Source: Gammaproteobacteria bacterium
Lineage (GTDB): Bacteria; Pseudomonadota; Gammaproteobacteria; Steroidobacterales; Woeseiaceae
NCBI GenBank assembly: GCA_029862045.1
Contig: JAOTYE010000005.1
Location: 124,001-188,000, forward strand
Direction: 5' to 3'
Length of the DNA: 64,000 bases
Made by a program: the position numbers and the translations under genes
Part shown: one piece after another, positions 1 through 8,052 of the stretch
Position numbering within the stretch: position 1 is the first letter of the stretch
How the letters are laid out: the number at the start of each line of letters is the position of its first letter
Notes under the pieces: generated by a model
The model's database searches: none
Told to the model about the DNA's origin: nothing
Seen by the model: the letters and a program-made list of their open reading frames with translations, nothing else

Positions 1-1491
1 GAGATCGATCAGATCACGATAACGGACGGCGACACACCGTTCATCGAGGGTTACCTTGGGGGGGCCAGCACGTTTACGGAAATTGAGGACGCCGTCAATC
101 TCGTGAACAGCACGGTCATCGATCCGGACGGCATTCCCGGTAACGGCGACGAGTTCCCGCTTAGCGCTGTTGGCTACCCGGTTGCGGGCGAGTCGTTCCC
201 ACTCGGATTGGCCTCACGCGACGATATCCTGCAGGATCAGGACGGCTGGGCCGTGTTCGGCCAGGTCGATATCCCACTCGGCGACGACTTCATCATCACG
301 CTGGGCGGCCGGTATACGGACGAGAAAAAAGACATCGACGCCGCATACGTGCAGACCGTGCCGTTTCCGGATACGGCTGCGGGTGACTTGCCCCCGCCGA
401 GTTTTTCGGCCTTCGCCCTCGAGGGCTGCCGGCTGCAGAACTTAGCGTTCGCTATGGACCCCGTGAACGAGGAGGAGTGCGACCTCAGCGTAGGTTTTTT
501 CGATCCGTTCCGTCCTGCCGAACCTCCGTTCAATATAAGCACGCTCGAGACATTTCAGCGACTCGGCGTTGACGGCTGGGGTTACTACCTGGTACAGCCG
601 GTCTCGCCACGTCCCGACCTCGATGAATCCCTCAGCGACGACCGGTTCACGGGCACCTTCAAACTAACGTGGTTCCCGAGCGATGCGACGATGGTCTACG
701 CGTCGTTTGCGACGGGTTTCAAGTCAGGCGGTACGAATACCGAGCGCATCGCCGCACAGTTCAGCTCATTGTTCGAGGCGGAAGAATCGGAATCTCTCGA
801 GATCGGGTTTAAGGGCGATATCGGTCCGGTTCGTATGGCGCTGACGTATTACGACACCACGTTTGATGACTTCCAGGCGCAGAGCTTCACGGGCACCGGA
901 TTCAATCTGCAGAATGCGGGCAAGATCGAGAATACGGGTCTTGAAACAGAGTTCCTGTGGCGCCCGTTCGACGGCACCGAAATCCAGGTGATCTACACGC
1001 ACAACGAAGCGGACTACGATTCGTTCCTGGCCGGTACGTGCTGGGACACCTACACGTTCCACACCGGGATTGACGATCCGGGACTCCCCGCCGGCTTCAA
1101 TTCAGCCCTGGACCTCGAGGTCTGCGACAAGTCCGGCAACCCGGTGGGTTACAATCCTGAAGACCGGCTATTTTTCGCGGTGCAGCAGGACCTGGTTCTA
1201 TCGGACAATACGTCGATGTATGCGCGTGTCGAGTATTCGACGTTTTCCGAACAGTTCACCGATGGCGACCTGGATCCGTTCACGATTCAGCCCGATTTTG
1301 AAATAGTCAACGCGCGCATCGGCTTCAATTTCGACAATATGAATAGCAGCCTGACGATTTGGGGCCGCAACATCGCCGATGAACGCTATTACGTAGGCAG
1401 CTTCGATGCCCCGGTTCAGGTCGGTCGGATGAATGCGTATCCGTCCGAGCCGTCGACGTTCGGAGTTACGTTCCGCAAGAACTTCGACTAG
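1..1491 (+). CDS. TonB-dependent receptor, C-terminal part (5' end outside window)
   Basis: The reading frame is open from base 1, so this is the 3' part of a longer gene. What is present is the outer-membrane beta-barrel: alternating amphipathic strands, the phrase typical of these barrels around ATGFKSGGTNTERI (codons near 705-745), and a last strand ending FGVTFRKNFD just before the TAG stop. The plug domain and TonB box lie upstream and cannot be assessed. Such receptors import siderophores, vitamins, glycans or other ligands using TonB energy; the substrate cannot be told from this piece. It converges on the small membrane protein gene to its right, with a strong hairpin between them. 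It is unrelated to the glucan-locus receptor near 58 kb. Confidence 0.88.
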   Translation, partial: EIDQITITDGDTPFIEGYLGGASTFTEIEDAVNLVNSTVIDPDGIPGNGDEFPLSAVGYPVAGESFPLGLASRDDILQDQDGWAVFGQVDIPLGDDFIITLGGRYTDEKKDIDAAYVQTVPFPDTAAGDLPPPSFSAFALEGCRLQNLAFAMDPVNEEECDLSVGFFDPFRPAEPPFNISTLETFQRLGVDGWGYYLVQPVSPRPDLDESLSDDRFTGTFKLTWFPSDATMVYASFATGFKSGGTNTERIAAQFSSLFEAEESESLEIGFKGDIGPVRMALTYYDTTFDDFQAQSFTGTGFNLQNAGKIENTGLETEFLWRPFDGTEIQVIYTHNEADYDSFLAGTCWDTYTFHTGIDDPGLPAGFNSALDLEVCDKSGNPVGYNPEDRLFFAVQQDLVLSDNTSMYARVEYSTFSEQFTDGDLDPFTIQPDFEIVNARIGFNFDNMNSSLTIWGRNIADERYYVGSFDAPVQVGRMNAYPSEPSTFGVTFRKNFD

Positions 1492-1498
1492 GGTCATC

Positions 1499-1583
1499 GC
1501 AACGGCTTCGCTCACAATCGCGCTGTGCCAGATCGCTCCGATCTGGCTGCAGCGCGATGCGCACTTGCGCGTCTGACGGTTGC
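1499..1583. terminator. Nested inverted repeat between convergent genes
   Basis: The core CCAGATCG (1528-1535) pairs perfectly with CGATCTGG (1539-1546) around a 3-nt loop. An outer pair CGCGCTG (1519-1525) and CAGCGCG (1550-1556), and a further GCAAC/GTTGC pair (1499-1503 and 1579-1583), extend the fold. There is no clear T-run, so it may be a bidirectional 3'-end stabiliser rather than a classical terminator. Confidence 0.5.
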
Positions 1584-1585
1584 CC

Positions 1586-1768
1586 CTATTTCTTGGGCGA
1601 CCCGGGCCCCATGAAGTACCACGCGATAATGCCGATGAGCGGCAGAGCCGCGACGATGATGATCCACAGCACCTTCTCGGTCGTACTGGCGGAGCTTCCA
1701 AATATCTGGATAACCGCGTAAACCCAAATGGCAAGGTGAATGAGCCCTAATAGTCCGAGGTCGCCCAT
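1586..1768 (-). CDS. Small PLDc_N-domain membrane protein
   Basis: A 60-residue protein with two hydrophobic segments (about residues 4-24 and 33-53), the second ending in WYFMGPGSPKK. This matches the PLDc_N module (phospholipase D/nuclease N-terminal, two-helix), here standing alone as a short inner-membrane protein; no catalytic HKD motif is present. A good ribosome-binding site (AAGGAGAA) precedes the ATG. It is divergent from the cysteine synthase gene. The function of stand-alone PLDc_N proteins is unknown. Confidence 0.72.
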   Translation of the reverse strand: MGDLGLLGLIHLAIWVYAVIQIFGSSASTTEKVLWIIIVAALPLIGIIAWYFMGPGSPKK

Positions 1769-1832
1769 ATCGTTCTCCTTATTGTTGTATAAATATTATC
1801 CGCAGCCCGGATAGTAAGAAGAGATCTCTGTG

Positions 1833-3329
1833 ATGACCAAGCGATTTGACAACATTCTCGAGACCATTGGCAATACGCCTATCGTCAGGCTCAACAAAAT
1901 CGGCCCCGAGAACGTCAATATTTTCGTCAAGATCGAGTCGTTTAACCCAATGGGCTCGGTGAAAGACCGGCTTGCGCTCGGCGTTATCGAGGACGCAGAA
2001 CAAAGTGGCGCATTGCAACCAGGTCAGACCGTCATCGAAGCGACAAGTGGCAATACCGGCATCGGCCTTGCGATGGTCTGCGCACAGAAAGGCTACCCGC
2101 TGGTTGTTACGATGGCGGAGAGTTTCAGTCTCGAGCGCCGCAGGATGATGCGTTTTCTCGGCGCGAAGGTCGTGCTGACGCCGGCCGCACTCAAAGGCAG
2201 CGGCATGTTGGCGAAAGCGGTCGAGCTTGCCGAGAAGCATGGCTGGTTTCTTGTGCGGCAATTTGAGAATGAGGCCAACGCCAACGCGCACTCGCGCACA
2301 ACCGCGCCCGAGATTCTCGAAGCGTTTGCCGAGGACAGGCTCGACTACTGGGTTACCGGGTTCGGCACGGGCGGCACGCTGAAAGGCGTGTCCCGTGTTC
2401 TCAAAGAAAATAGTCCGGCAACAAAGGTCATTGTCTGTGAGCCTGATAATTCGCCGATCCTGGGCAGCGGCATTCCACAGTCGCGCGAAGACGATGGCTC
2501 AATTGCCGAAAGCCATCCAATGTTCCGACCGCACCTGATGCAGGGCTGGAGCCCGGATTTCATTCCGAAGCTCACTGAGGATGTCGTCGACGCGCAGCTG
2601 ATCGATGAGGTCATTCCGATCCAGGGTGACGACGCACTGCGCCTGGCAAAGTCACTCGCACGCGATGAGGGCATCTTTGTCGGCATCTCGGCCGGAGCCA
2701 CTCTTGCCGGGGCGCTCGCAGTCGCAGAGAAAGCCGAACCGGGCTCGAACATTCTGTGCATGCTGCCGGATACGGGCGAGCGCTACCTGAGCACGCCCTT
2801 GTTCGACGGCATCCCGGAGGACATGACCGGGGAAGAAGTGGAGATCTCGCGATCGACACCGAACTATCGCTTCGACTCGGCGCCGCAACCAGCGGACGAT
2901 GAGAAAAATAGCCAGGAACCAACTGTCGAGGCGCCGGCGGATGCGCTAGAGTTCCTTGACCAGGCAACGCACGATCCCGATAACCCGGTCGTATTATTTG
3001 CGCTCGAGTGGTGTGAGTTCTGCTGGTCCGTGCGCAAGATGTTTGCCGAGTACGAAATTCCCTACCGGTCAATCGACCTCGATTCGGTTGCGTACCAGGA
3101 AGACAACAAAGGCGGGAAGATTCGCAAGGCGCTCGAGCAACGCACCGGACTGAAAACAATCCCGCAGATCTACGTTGGCGGCAAACACCTGGGCGGTGCG
3201 TCAGAGACATTCGATGCGTGCAAAGATGGCAGCCTCGCGAAATTACTCGAGGAAAACAGTGTCAGCTGGAACAAGTCGGTCGATACAGAGCCGTATTCTT
3301 TCCTGCCCGGCTGGTTACATACGCGATAG
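1833..3329 (+). CDS. PLP-dependent cysteine synthase family protein with C-terminal glutaredoxin domain
   Basis: The N-terminal ~330 residues are a fold-type II PLP enzyme of the O-acetylserine sulfhydrylase / cystathionine beta-synthase family: Schiff-base lysine K44 in GSVKDR, the substrate loop TSGNTG near residue 72, and the phosphate-binding loop GTGGT. After an acidic linker (~335-375), a glutaredoxin domain follows with the CxxC pair W393-C394-E-F-C397-W and the TIPQIYVGG segment. The expected activity is cysteine or related sulfur amino acid synthesis; the fused thioredoxin-fold module suggests coupling to glutathione or persulfide chemistry (inference). The ATG at 1833 is preferred over an overlapping GTG at 1830. 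It is followed 33 nt later by a methyltransferase on the same strand. Confidence 0.9.
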   Translation: MTKRFDNILETIGNTPIVRLNKIGPENVNIFVKIESFNPMGSVKDRLALGVIEDAEQSGALQPGQTVIEATSGNTGIGLAMVCAQKGYPLVVTMAESFSLERRRMMRFLGAKVVLTPAALKGSGMLAKAVELAEKHGWFLVRQFENEANANAHSRTTAPEILEAFAEDRLDYWVTGFGTGGTLKGVSRVLKENSPATKVIVCEPDNSPILGSGIPQSREDDGSIAESHPMFRPHLMQGWSPDFIPKLTEDVVDAQLIDEVIPIQGDDALRLAKSLARDEGIFVGISAGATLAGALAVAEKAEPGSNILCMLPDTGERYLSTPLFDGIPEDMTGEEVEISRSTPNYRFDSAPQPADDEKNSQEPTVEAPADALEFLDQATHDPDNPVVLFALEWCEFCWSVRKMFAEYEIPYRSIDLDSVAYQEDNKGGKIRKALEQRTGLKTIPQIYVGGKHLGGASETFDACKDGSLAKLLEENSVSWNKSVDTEPYSFLPGWLHTR

Positions 3330-3362
3330 AGCGAGCTCGCGACAAAGTGACGAAAGTTCCTA

Positions 3363-3992
3363 ATGAACCGAAAACATCACTGGGATCAAGTGTACGCTTC
3401 CAAAGAGCCAGACAGGCTGGGTTGGTATAAACCCAGGCTGCAGACCTCCATAAGCTGGATAAGTGAACTCAACCTCGACGCGGACGCTGCGATCATGGAT
3501 GTAGGTGGCGGCACCTCAACGTTGGTCGACGACCTGCTGGACGCCGGTTGTCGATCCATCACGGTCCTCGACTTATCAGAAAACGCACTGACCTTGACCA
3601 GGGAACGGTTGGGCGCGAACGCCGCGTCGGTTAGGTGGTTGCCTGGCGATGTCACTGCGGTCGAACTTCCCGATCATGCTTACGAATTGTGGCATGACCG
3701 TGCGGTGTATCATTTTCTTACCACTTCGGAACAGCAGCAGATGTACAGGGATAAGCTGCTGCGGGCGCTGAAGCCGGACGGGCATCTGATCATCGCTTGT
3801 TTCGCACCGGAAGCGCCGCCAAAGTGCAGCGGTCTGCCGGTGCAGCGCTACAGTCGCGAAGATATGGAAGAATCACTCGGTGCAGAATTCGAATTAGAAC
3901 GCCACCACAAGGAAATGCACATTACGCCCGCCGGCGTGGAGCAAATGTACCTCTATTGCCAATTCCGCAAGACGACAAGCACCGTTTGTTAA
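3363..3992 (+). CDS. Class I SAM-dependent methyltransferase
   Basis: A 209-residue single-domain protein. The SAM-binding motif I is IMDVGGGTS (about residues 44-52), the acidic end of strand beta-2 is VLDLSE, and a post-motif GDVTAVELPDHAYELWHDRAVYHFL follows, as in small-molecule methyltransferases of the Methyltransf_25/TehB-like group. The substrate cannot be deduced. It lies directly downstream of the cysteine synthase fusion, so a thiol or chalcogen substrate is conceivable but speculative. It converges on the MaoC gene with about 38 nt between the stops. Confidence 0.82.
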   Translation: MNRKHHWDQVYASKEPDRLGWYKPRLQTSISWISELNLDADAAIMDVGGGTSTLVDDLLDAGCRSITVLDLSENALTLTRERLGANAASVRWLPGDVTAVELPDHAYELWHDRAVYHFLTTSEQQQMYRDKLLRALKPDGHLIIACFAPEAPPKCSGLPVQRYSREDMEESLGAEFELERHHKEMHITPAGVEQMYLYCQFRKTTSTVC

Positions 3993-4030
3993 GGACCGAC
4001 TCGCACTCTGCTCGCTGGACTCGGAACGAG

Positions 4031-4492
4031 CTATTCGTCGAAGAAATACATGCCGAGAATCTCGGCGACGCAGGCGGGTTTGCGTTCATCCTCAACTTCG
4101 ATCCTGACTTCAGAAGTTAGTAAAAGTGCGCCGGCACGACGTCGTGCTTGCAACACGGTCCCGCGCGCCCGGACCCGTGCGCCAACTGGAACCGGCGTGT
4201 AGAAGCGCACCTTATTAGCACCGAAATTGATTGCTCGAGCGAGATTCTCAAACTCGATGAAATTTGCCGAAAGCGCCGGTATGAGGGCAAGCGTCAGATA
4301 GCCGTGCGCGATCGTCTTGCCGTTCGGCATGTCTTTGGCCGCGCGCTCGGTGTCGACATGAATCCATTGATAATCGGCTGTCGCCTCGGCAAATTGGTCG
4401 ATGCGATTCTGATCGACAACAGCCCACTCGGACACGCCAATCTCTTCGCCTTCGAGCGACTTGGCATCATCTATGGATTTGATGACTCTCAC
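4031..4492 (-). CDS. MaoC family (R)-specific enoyl-CoA hydratase-like protein
   Basis: A hot-dog-fold protein of 153 residues if started at the GTG at 4492 (MRVIKSIDDAKSLEGEE), the usual length for the family. A longer in-frame start at 4588 would overlap the divergent nucleotidyltransferase gene and add residues unlike the family. The hydratase signature is visible in ATADYQWIHVDTERA, containing the catalytic Asp/His pair, followed by the IAHGYLTLALIP segment. Family members hydrate trans-2-enoyl-CoA in fatty acid or PHA metabolism. The physiological substrate is unknown. Confidence 0.85.
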   Translation of the reverse strand: MRVIKSIDDAKSLEGEEIGVSEWAVVDQNRIDQFAEATADYQWIHVDTERAAKDMPNGKTIAHGYLTLALIPALSANFIEFENLARAINFGANKVRFYTPVPVGARVRARGTVLQARRRAGALLLTSEVRIEVEDERKPACVAEILGMYFFDE

Positions 4493-4576
4493 GATGTTGC
4501 TAGAGATACACAGATGCTTCTTCTGCCGCAAGTATTCTCTGCCAAATATTTCAGTTATCGGCGCTAGAATGACTCT

Positions 4577-5185
4577 ATGGCAGCACATGGTCCGATATCG
4601 CAGCTATTCGCAGTCGTCCTTGCTGCGGGCTCTGCCACACGTTTTGGCTCGACCAAGCAACTGGCTGAGTTGGGTGGTGTTCCACTAGTACGACGAGCGG
4701 CGAATATCGCGACAGGGGCCTGCGGAAGCAAGACCTTGCTCGTTGTCGGCCATGACTGGAAGGCGGTCAGCCATGCTTGCGATCCGTCGCAAGGTTTCTT
4801 GATTGTCAACGAACACTACGCCGACGGGGTTGGCACCTCAATCGCCGCAGCGACGCGATCTTTGCAGCAAGTCGCCCGGGCCATCATCGTAATGCTCGCC
4901 GATCAGGCGATGATCACGACAGAACACGTCAAGGCAATGTGCGATGCATGGAGCGGCGCCGATGACGAGATCATCGCCACTGCCTATTCCGACACGGTTG
5001 GCGCGCCTGTATTGTTTCCGCGCGGCTGTTTCACAGAGCTTTCCGGCTTGCGCGGAGACGCCGGGGGACGACACCTGCTAACGGATGGGCGTTTTCGAGT
5101 GCGCAAGATCAACTTCGAGCCGGCTGCCGTGGACGTCGACACGCCTGACGATCTCACGCAGATTTCGCGCAACGCTCGCAGTTGA
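4577..5185 (+). CDS. MocA-like molybdenum cofactor nucleotidyltransferase
   Basis: A 202-residue NTP_transf_3 (MobA-like) protein. The nucleotide-binding signature LAAGSATRFGSTKQL lies at about residues 15-29, an Asp-containing MLADQAMI metal site near residue 110, and VDVDTPDDL near the C-terminus. MocA adds CMP to molybdopterin for xanthine dehydrogenase-family enzymes, which fits the XdhC-like gene in this window and the facing moa operon. Its 3' end overlaps the moaE 3' end by 32 bp on the opposite strand. It is distinguished from the MobA at 5823-6434 by lacking the LAGGxSxRMGxDK guanylyl signature. Confidence 0.82.
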   Translation: MAAHGPISQLFAVVLAAGSATRFGSTKQLAELGGVPLVRRAANIATGACGSKTLLVVGHDWKAVSHACDPSQGFLIVNEHYADGVGTSIAAATRSLQQVARAIIVMLADQAMITTEHVKAMCDAWSGADDEIIATAYSDTVGAPVLFPRGCFTELSGLRGDAGGRHLLTDGRFRVRKINFEPAAVDVDTPDDLTQISRNARS

Positions 5186-5582
5186 CCCAGCCCGAGTGGC
5201 CGTCAACGTAGTGCTCCTTCTTCCAGATCGGCAAGCGCACTTTGAGTTGATCGATGATGTAGCGACAGGCCTGAAATGCCTCGTCACGATGCGGCGCTGA
5301 GACGCCAACCCATACAGCACAGTCGCCAATGTCGAGCACGCCCGTGCGGTGCACGCAATGCGCATGCAGGAAGGGGAACTTTTGTTTGGCTTCTGCCAGT
5401 ATCGTCTCGCCTTCGCTAAGCGCGAGCGGATCGTAGGCTTCGTACTCGAGCCTGAGCACTGCCTGCCCTTCGTTTTCGTTACGAATCCAACCTTCAAATC
5501 CGCAATAGGCGCCTGCGCCAGCGTCGAAAAGCTGCCTACGCAGCGCATCGGGATTGATCGGATCCACCGTCATGACGATCAT
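5154..5582 (-). CDS. moaE: Molybdopterin synthase catalytic subunit
   Basis: MoaE (about 142 residues) carries out the sulfur transfer that converts precursor Z (cPMP) to molybdopterin together with MoaD. Family marks are GAYCGFEGWIRNENEG, LEYEAYDPLALSEGE, VHRTGVLDIGDCAVWVGVSAPHRDEAF and the active-site lysines in LPIWKKEHY. The ATG at 5582 lies one base after the moaD stop codon (TGA-C-ATG), arguing for translational coupling; a second ATG at 5573 is also possible. A much longer upstream reading frame runs through moaD and was rejected. It is the last gene of the moaA-moaC-mobA-moaD-moaE operon. Confidence 0.94.
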   Translation of the reverse strand: MIVMTVDPINPDALRRQLFDAGAGAYCGFEGWIRNENEGQAVLRLEYEAYDPLALSEGETILAEAKQKFPFLHAHCVHRTGVLDIGDCAVWVGVSAPHRDEAFQACRYIIDQLKVRLPIWKKEHYVDGHSGWVNCERCAKSA

Positions 5583-5583
5583 G

Positions 5584-5826
5584 TCAGCCACCGGCAACTG
5601 GTGGAAACAGCAACACTGTGTCGCCGTTGCTGACCGGCGAATCCCAGTCGGCCATGATGTCGTTGATCGCAACCTTGCAGTGCCCGGTCGGCTCGGCAGA
5701 CTGATGGCGCTCCCGGGTCGCGCTGAAAACGTCTGCAGCGGTGGCAGCTTCGATGGTTAGCGTCTCCTCGTCGAGGCCCGCGTTTTCGCGAAACATCGCG
5801 AAGTAGCGCACCGTAATCGTCTTCAT
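5584..5826 (-). CDS. moaD: Molybdopterin synthase sulfur carrier subunit
   Basis: An 80-residue ubiquitin-like protein starting MKTITVRYFAMFRE and ending in the obligatory Gly-Gly (LFPPVAGG), which is adenylated and thiocarboxylated to supply sulfur to MoaE. The start overlaps the end of mobA by 4 nt (ATGA), and the stop is 1 nt before moaE, so all three are translationally coupled. Confidence 0.95.
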   Translation of the reverse strand: MKTITVRYFAMFRENAGLDEETLTIEAATAADVFSATRERHQSAEPTGHCKVAINDIMADWDSPVSNGDTVLLFPPVAGG

Positions 5827-6434
5827 GACGCTGCCTCGAGCACGCTGCCCTCGAGATCATCCGGCGTATTGACGTTATCGAGCGCGGCCGGGTTCGGCTG
5901 CTCGAGCAGCCTGGTGTCTGAACGTATCAGGATCTTGCGGGGGCAAACGACACTGTCATTGACGAACTGCCTGACGATCGCATCGCTTCCGGCTTGATAC
6001 ACAGCGCACAATGGTTCGGGCAGATCGTCATGGCTACTCCTGAATGCCGTAAAGGGCTGCTCCGCCGATCGATTATCCAGGAGATAATGTAATGTCGGCG
6101 CATCGATGTTAGGCAAGTCGCAGGCGACGACGAGCCAATCCACCTCGGGGTATTCATCCATCGCCGACAGAACTCCAGCGATCGGGCCGATGTCGTAGTA
6201 GCGATCGGCGATCTGCGTAAAACGGCTGCGCTCTGTTTCATCTTGCTGCTCGCTCCGCACGGAGACAAATACCCGATCAACTGAGCCAGCCAGAAGCGCA
6301 CCGATGTGCTCAAGTTGGCTCTGCCCATCGCGAACGAGTAACGCCTTGTCCTGCCCCATGCGCCGGCTTTCACCACCCGCCAACACGAGACCATAGATCG
6401 GCCTAGTCGACACGCTCGAAATCCCGTTTGCCAC
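5823..6434 (-). CDS. mobA: Molybdenum cofactor guanylyltransferase
   Basis: A 203-residue protein with the MobA signature GLVLAGGESRRMGQDKALL near the N-terminus, the central VACDLPNIDAPT metal-binding region and NVNTPDDL near the C-terminus. It adds GMP to Mo-molybdopterin to make the MGD form used by DMSO reductase-family enzymes. The ATG at 6434 lies inside the end of moaC (32-bp overlap); an in-frame GTG at 6413 is an alternative start. With the separate MocA-like gene, the organism appears able to make both guanylyl and cytidylyl cofactor forms. Confidence 0.9.
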   Translation of the reverse strand: MANGISSVSTRPIYGLVLAGGESRRMGQDKALLVRDGQSQLEHIGALLAGSVDRVFVSVRSEQQDETERSRFTQIADRYYDIGPIAGVLSAMDEYPEVDWLVVACDLPNIDAPTLHYLLDNRSAEQPFTAFRSSHDDLPEPLCAVYQAGSDAIVRQFVNDSVVCPRKILIRSDTRLLEQPNPAALDNVNTPDDLEGSVLEAAS

Positions 6435-6879
6435 CGGTCTTCGACATCAGGCGTGTCTCGCTGATAACGATGTCGTGAGACATCGCTTTGCACATGTCGT
6501 AGACAGTGAGCGCCGCGACACTGGCGCCGGTCAGCGCCTCCATCTCCACACCGGTCTTGTGATGTACTTTGCAACGGCAGTCGATGATTGCCCGATGATC
6601 ATCGACCTCGATCGTGATTTGGCAGTTTTCGAGCCCAAGCGGGTGGCAGAATGGAATCAACTCGTGCGTCTTCTTCGCCGCCATGACGCCGGCGATTACG
6701 GCAGTGGAAAATACGGGCCCCTTCTTCGTCGTAATCTCGTCACCGTCGAGCACTGCGACGACCTCCGCAGGCAGGTCGATAATTGTGCGCGCATGCGCCT
6801 CGCGATCGGTCGCCGTCTTGTCGCTGACGTCGACCATCGTCGGCCGGTTGCGCTCATCGATATGACTGAGTTTTCCCAT
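6403..6879 (-). CDS. moaC: Cyclic pyranopterin monophosphate synthase
   Basis: A 158-residue MoaC that turns the MoaA product (3',8-cyclo-GTP) into cyclic pyranopterin monophosphate. Clear motifs are the start GKLSHIDERNRPTMVDVSDK, the KKTHELIPFCHPL active-site stretch, HHKTGVEMEALTGAS and MCKAMSHDI. It sits 15 nt downstream of moaA, second in the operon. Confidence 0.96.
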   Translation of the reverse strand: MGKLSHIDERNRPTMVDVSDKTATDREAHARTIIDLPAEVVAVLDGDEITTKKGPVFSTAVIAGVMAAKKTHELIPFCHPLGLENCQITIEVDDHRAIIDCRCKVHHKTGVEMEALTGASVAALTVYDMCKAMSHDIVISETRLMSKTGGKRDFERVD

Positions 6880-6894
6880 GTATTTGCCTATTCC

Positions 6895-7956
6895 CTAGCC
6901 ACCTATCCGGTACATCTCGACCTTGCTCAATGCATGGTGCTCCGCAACGTCGGACCGCCGCAGCTCGCTATAACGATCGGCGCGCTGCAGCCAGATACGC
7001 GACAGAATGTCGCCAAGCTCCTCATCGGCGACGCCGTTGCGGATTGGCTCGCGCAAGTCAGTGCCCTGCGTCGCGAACAGGCAAGTATAAAGCATGCCGT
7101 CAGACGACAATCGCGCGCGACTGCAACTACCGCAGAAGGGTTCGGTTACCGATGAGATGAATCCGATCTCGCCCTCACCATCCACGTATTGATAACGACG
7201 CGCGACCTCGCCAGGGTAGTTGCGATCCAATGGCCGCATTGACCAGCGCTGCTGCACCATCGCGAGCAATTCCTTCGACGGCACGACCTGGTTTCTGCGC
7301 CAGCCATTGCGATTACCGACGTCCATGAACTCGATCAGGCGCACGATGTGACCCGTGCCACGAAAGTGCTCGAGCAAATCGAGGACGGTATGGTCGTTTA
7401 CGCCGCGTTCCACGACCACGTTAATCTTGATCGGTGACAATCCTGCCTGCTCGGCGGCATTGACCCCATTCAGGACTGTTTGCAGGTCACCCCGACCGCC
7501 GCTCATCGTCTTGAACACCTGCTCATCGAGGCTGTCGAGGCTAATCGTGACACGATGCAGGCCCGCGTCGGCCAGCTCCGCTGCGGCCGGAGCCAACAGC
7601 ATCGCATTGGTTGTTAACGCAAGATCTTCGACGCCGGGCAGCGCGGCAAGTCCCCGGACGAGATCGGGCAGTTTCTTGTCGAGCAATGGCTCGCCACCGG
7701 TCAGGCGGATTTTCGATACACCGAGTCCGGTCGCAACGCCAGCCACCTTGAGAATTTCTTCGTGCGTCAATCGCTGTGATCGTGTCAGAAACTCATAGTC
7801 TTCGTGGAATTCTGTCTCGGGCATGCAATACGGACAGCGAAAGTTACAGCGATCCAGGAGCGAGATACGCAGATCATGCAATGGCCGACTCAGCGCGTCG
7901 CGCGTCTCGCACGCCGCCGGCTCACGCATTTCGTCAGTTATCACATGAGATGTCAT
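6895..7956 (-). CDS. moaA: GTP 3',8-cyclase (radical SAM)
   Basis: MoaA starts cofactor synthesis by converting GTP to 3',8-cyclo-7,8-dihydro-GTP. The radical-SAM cluster motif is C37-N-F-R-C41-P-Y-C44, followed by LTGGEPLL, SLDSLDEQVFKTMSGGRG, and the second C-terminal Fe-S site PFCGSCSRARLSSDGMLYTCLF. The protein ends in Gly-Gly, as required in the family. I chose the ATG at 7956 (353 residues); an upstream frame to 8058 would run into the divergent acyl-CoA dehydrogenase promoter region. It is the first gene of the operon. No molybdoenzyme structural gene lies in the window. Confidence 0.95.
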   Translation of the reverse strand: MTSHVITDEMREPAACETRDALSRPLHDLRISLLDRCNFRCPYCMPETEFHEDYEFLTRSQRLTHEEILKVAGVATGLGVSKIRLTGGEPLLDKKLPDLVRGLAALPGVEDLALTTNAMLLAPAAAELADAGLHRVTISLDSLDEQVFKTMSGGRGDLQTVLNGVNAAEQAGLSPIKINVVVERGVNDHTVLDLLEHFRGTGHIVRLIEFMDVGNRNGWRRNQVVPSKELLAMVQQRWSMRPLDRNYPGEVARRYQYVDGEGEIGFISSVTEPFCGSCSRARLSSDGMLYTCLFATQGTDLREPIRNGVADEELGDILSRIWLQRADRYSELRRSDVAEHHALSKVEMYRIGG

Positions 7957-8052
7957 ATCTGTATTCTGCCCGATCTCGCCGTGTTGTTCTTTCTTTTGGC
8001 CCCTGAATCCTGCATGATTTTCTGCCGCGCAACGCTTCTTACAGGTGCCTCG

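Noticed and set aside
7804..8052. N-terminal extension of the first acyl-CoA dehydrogenase
   Set aside because: The extension overlaps moaA on the other strand and has no dehydrogenase similarity; the family N-terminus begins at 8053.
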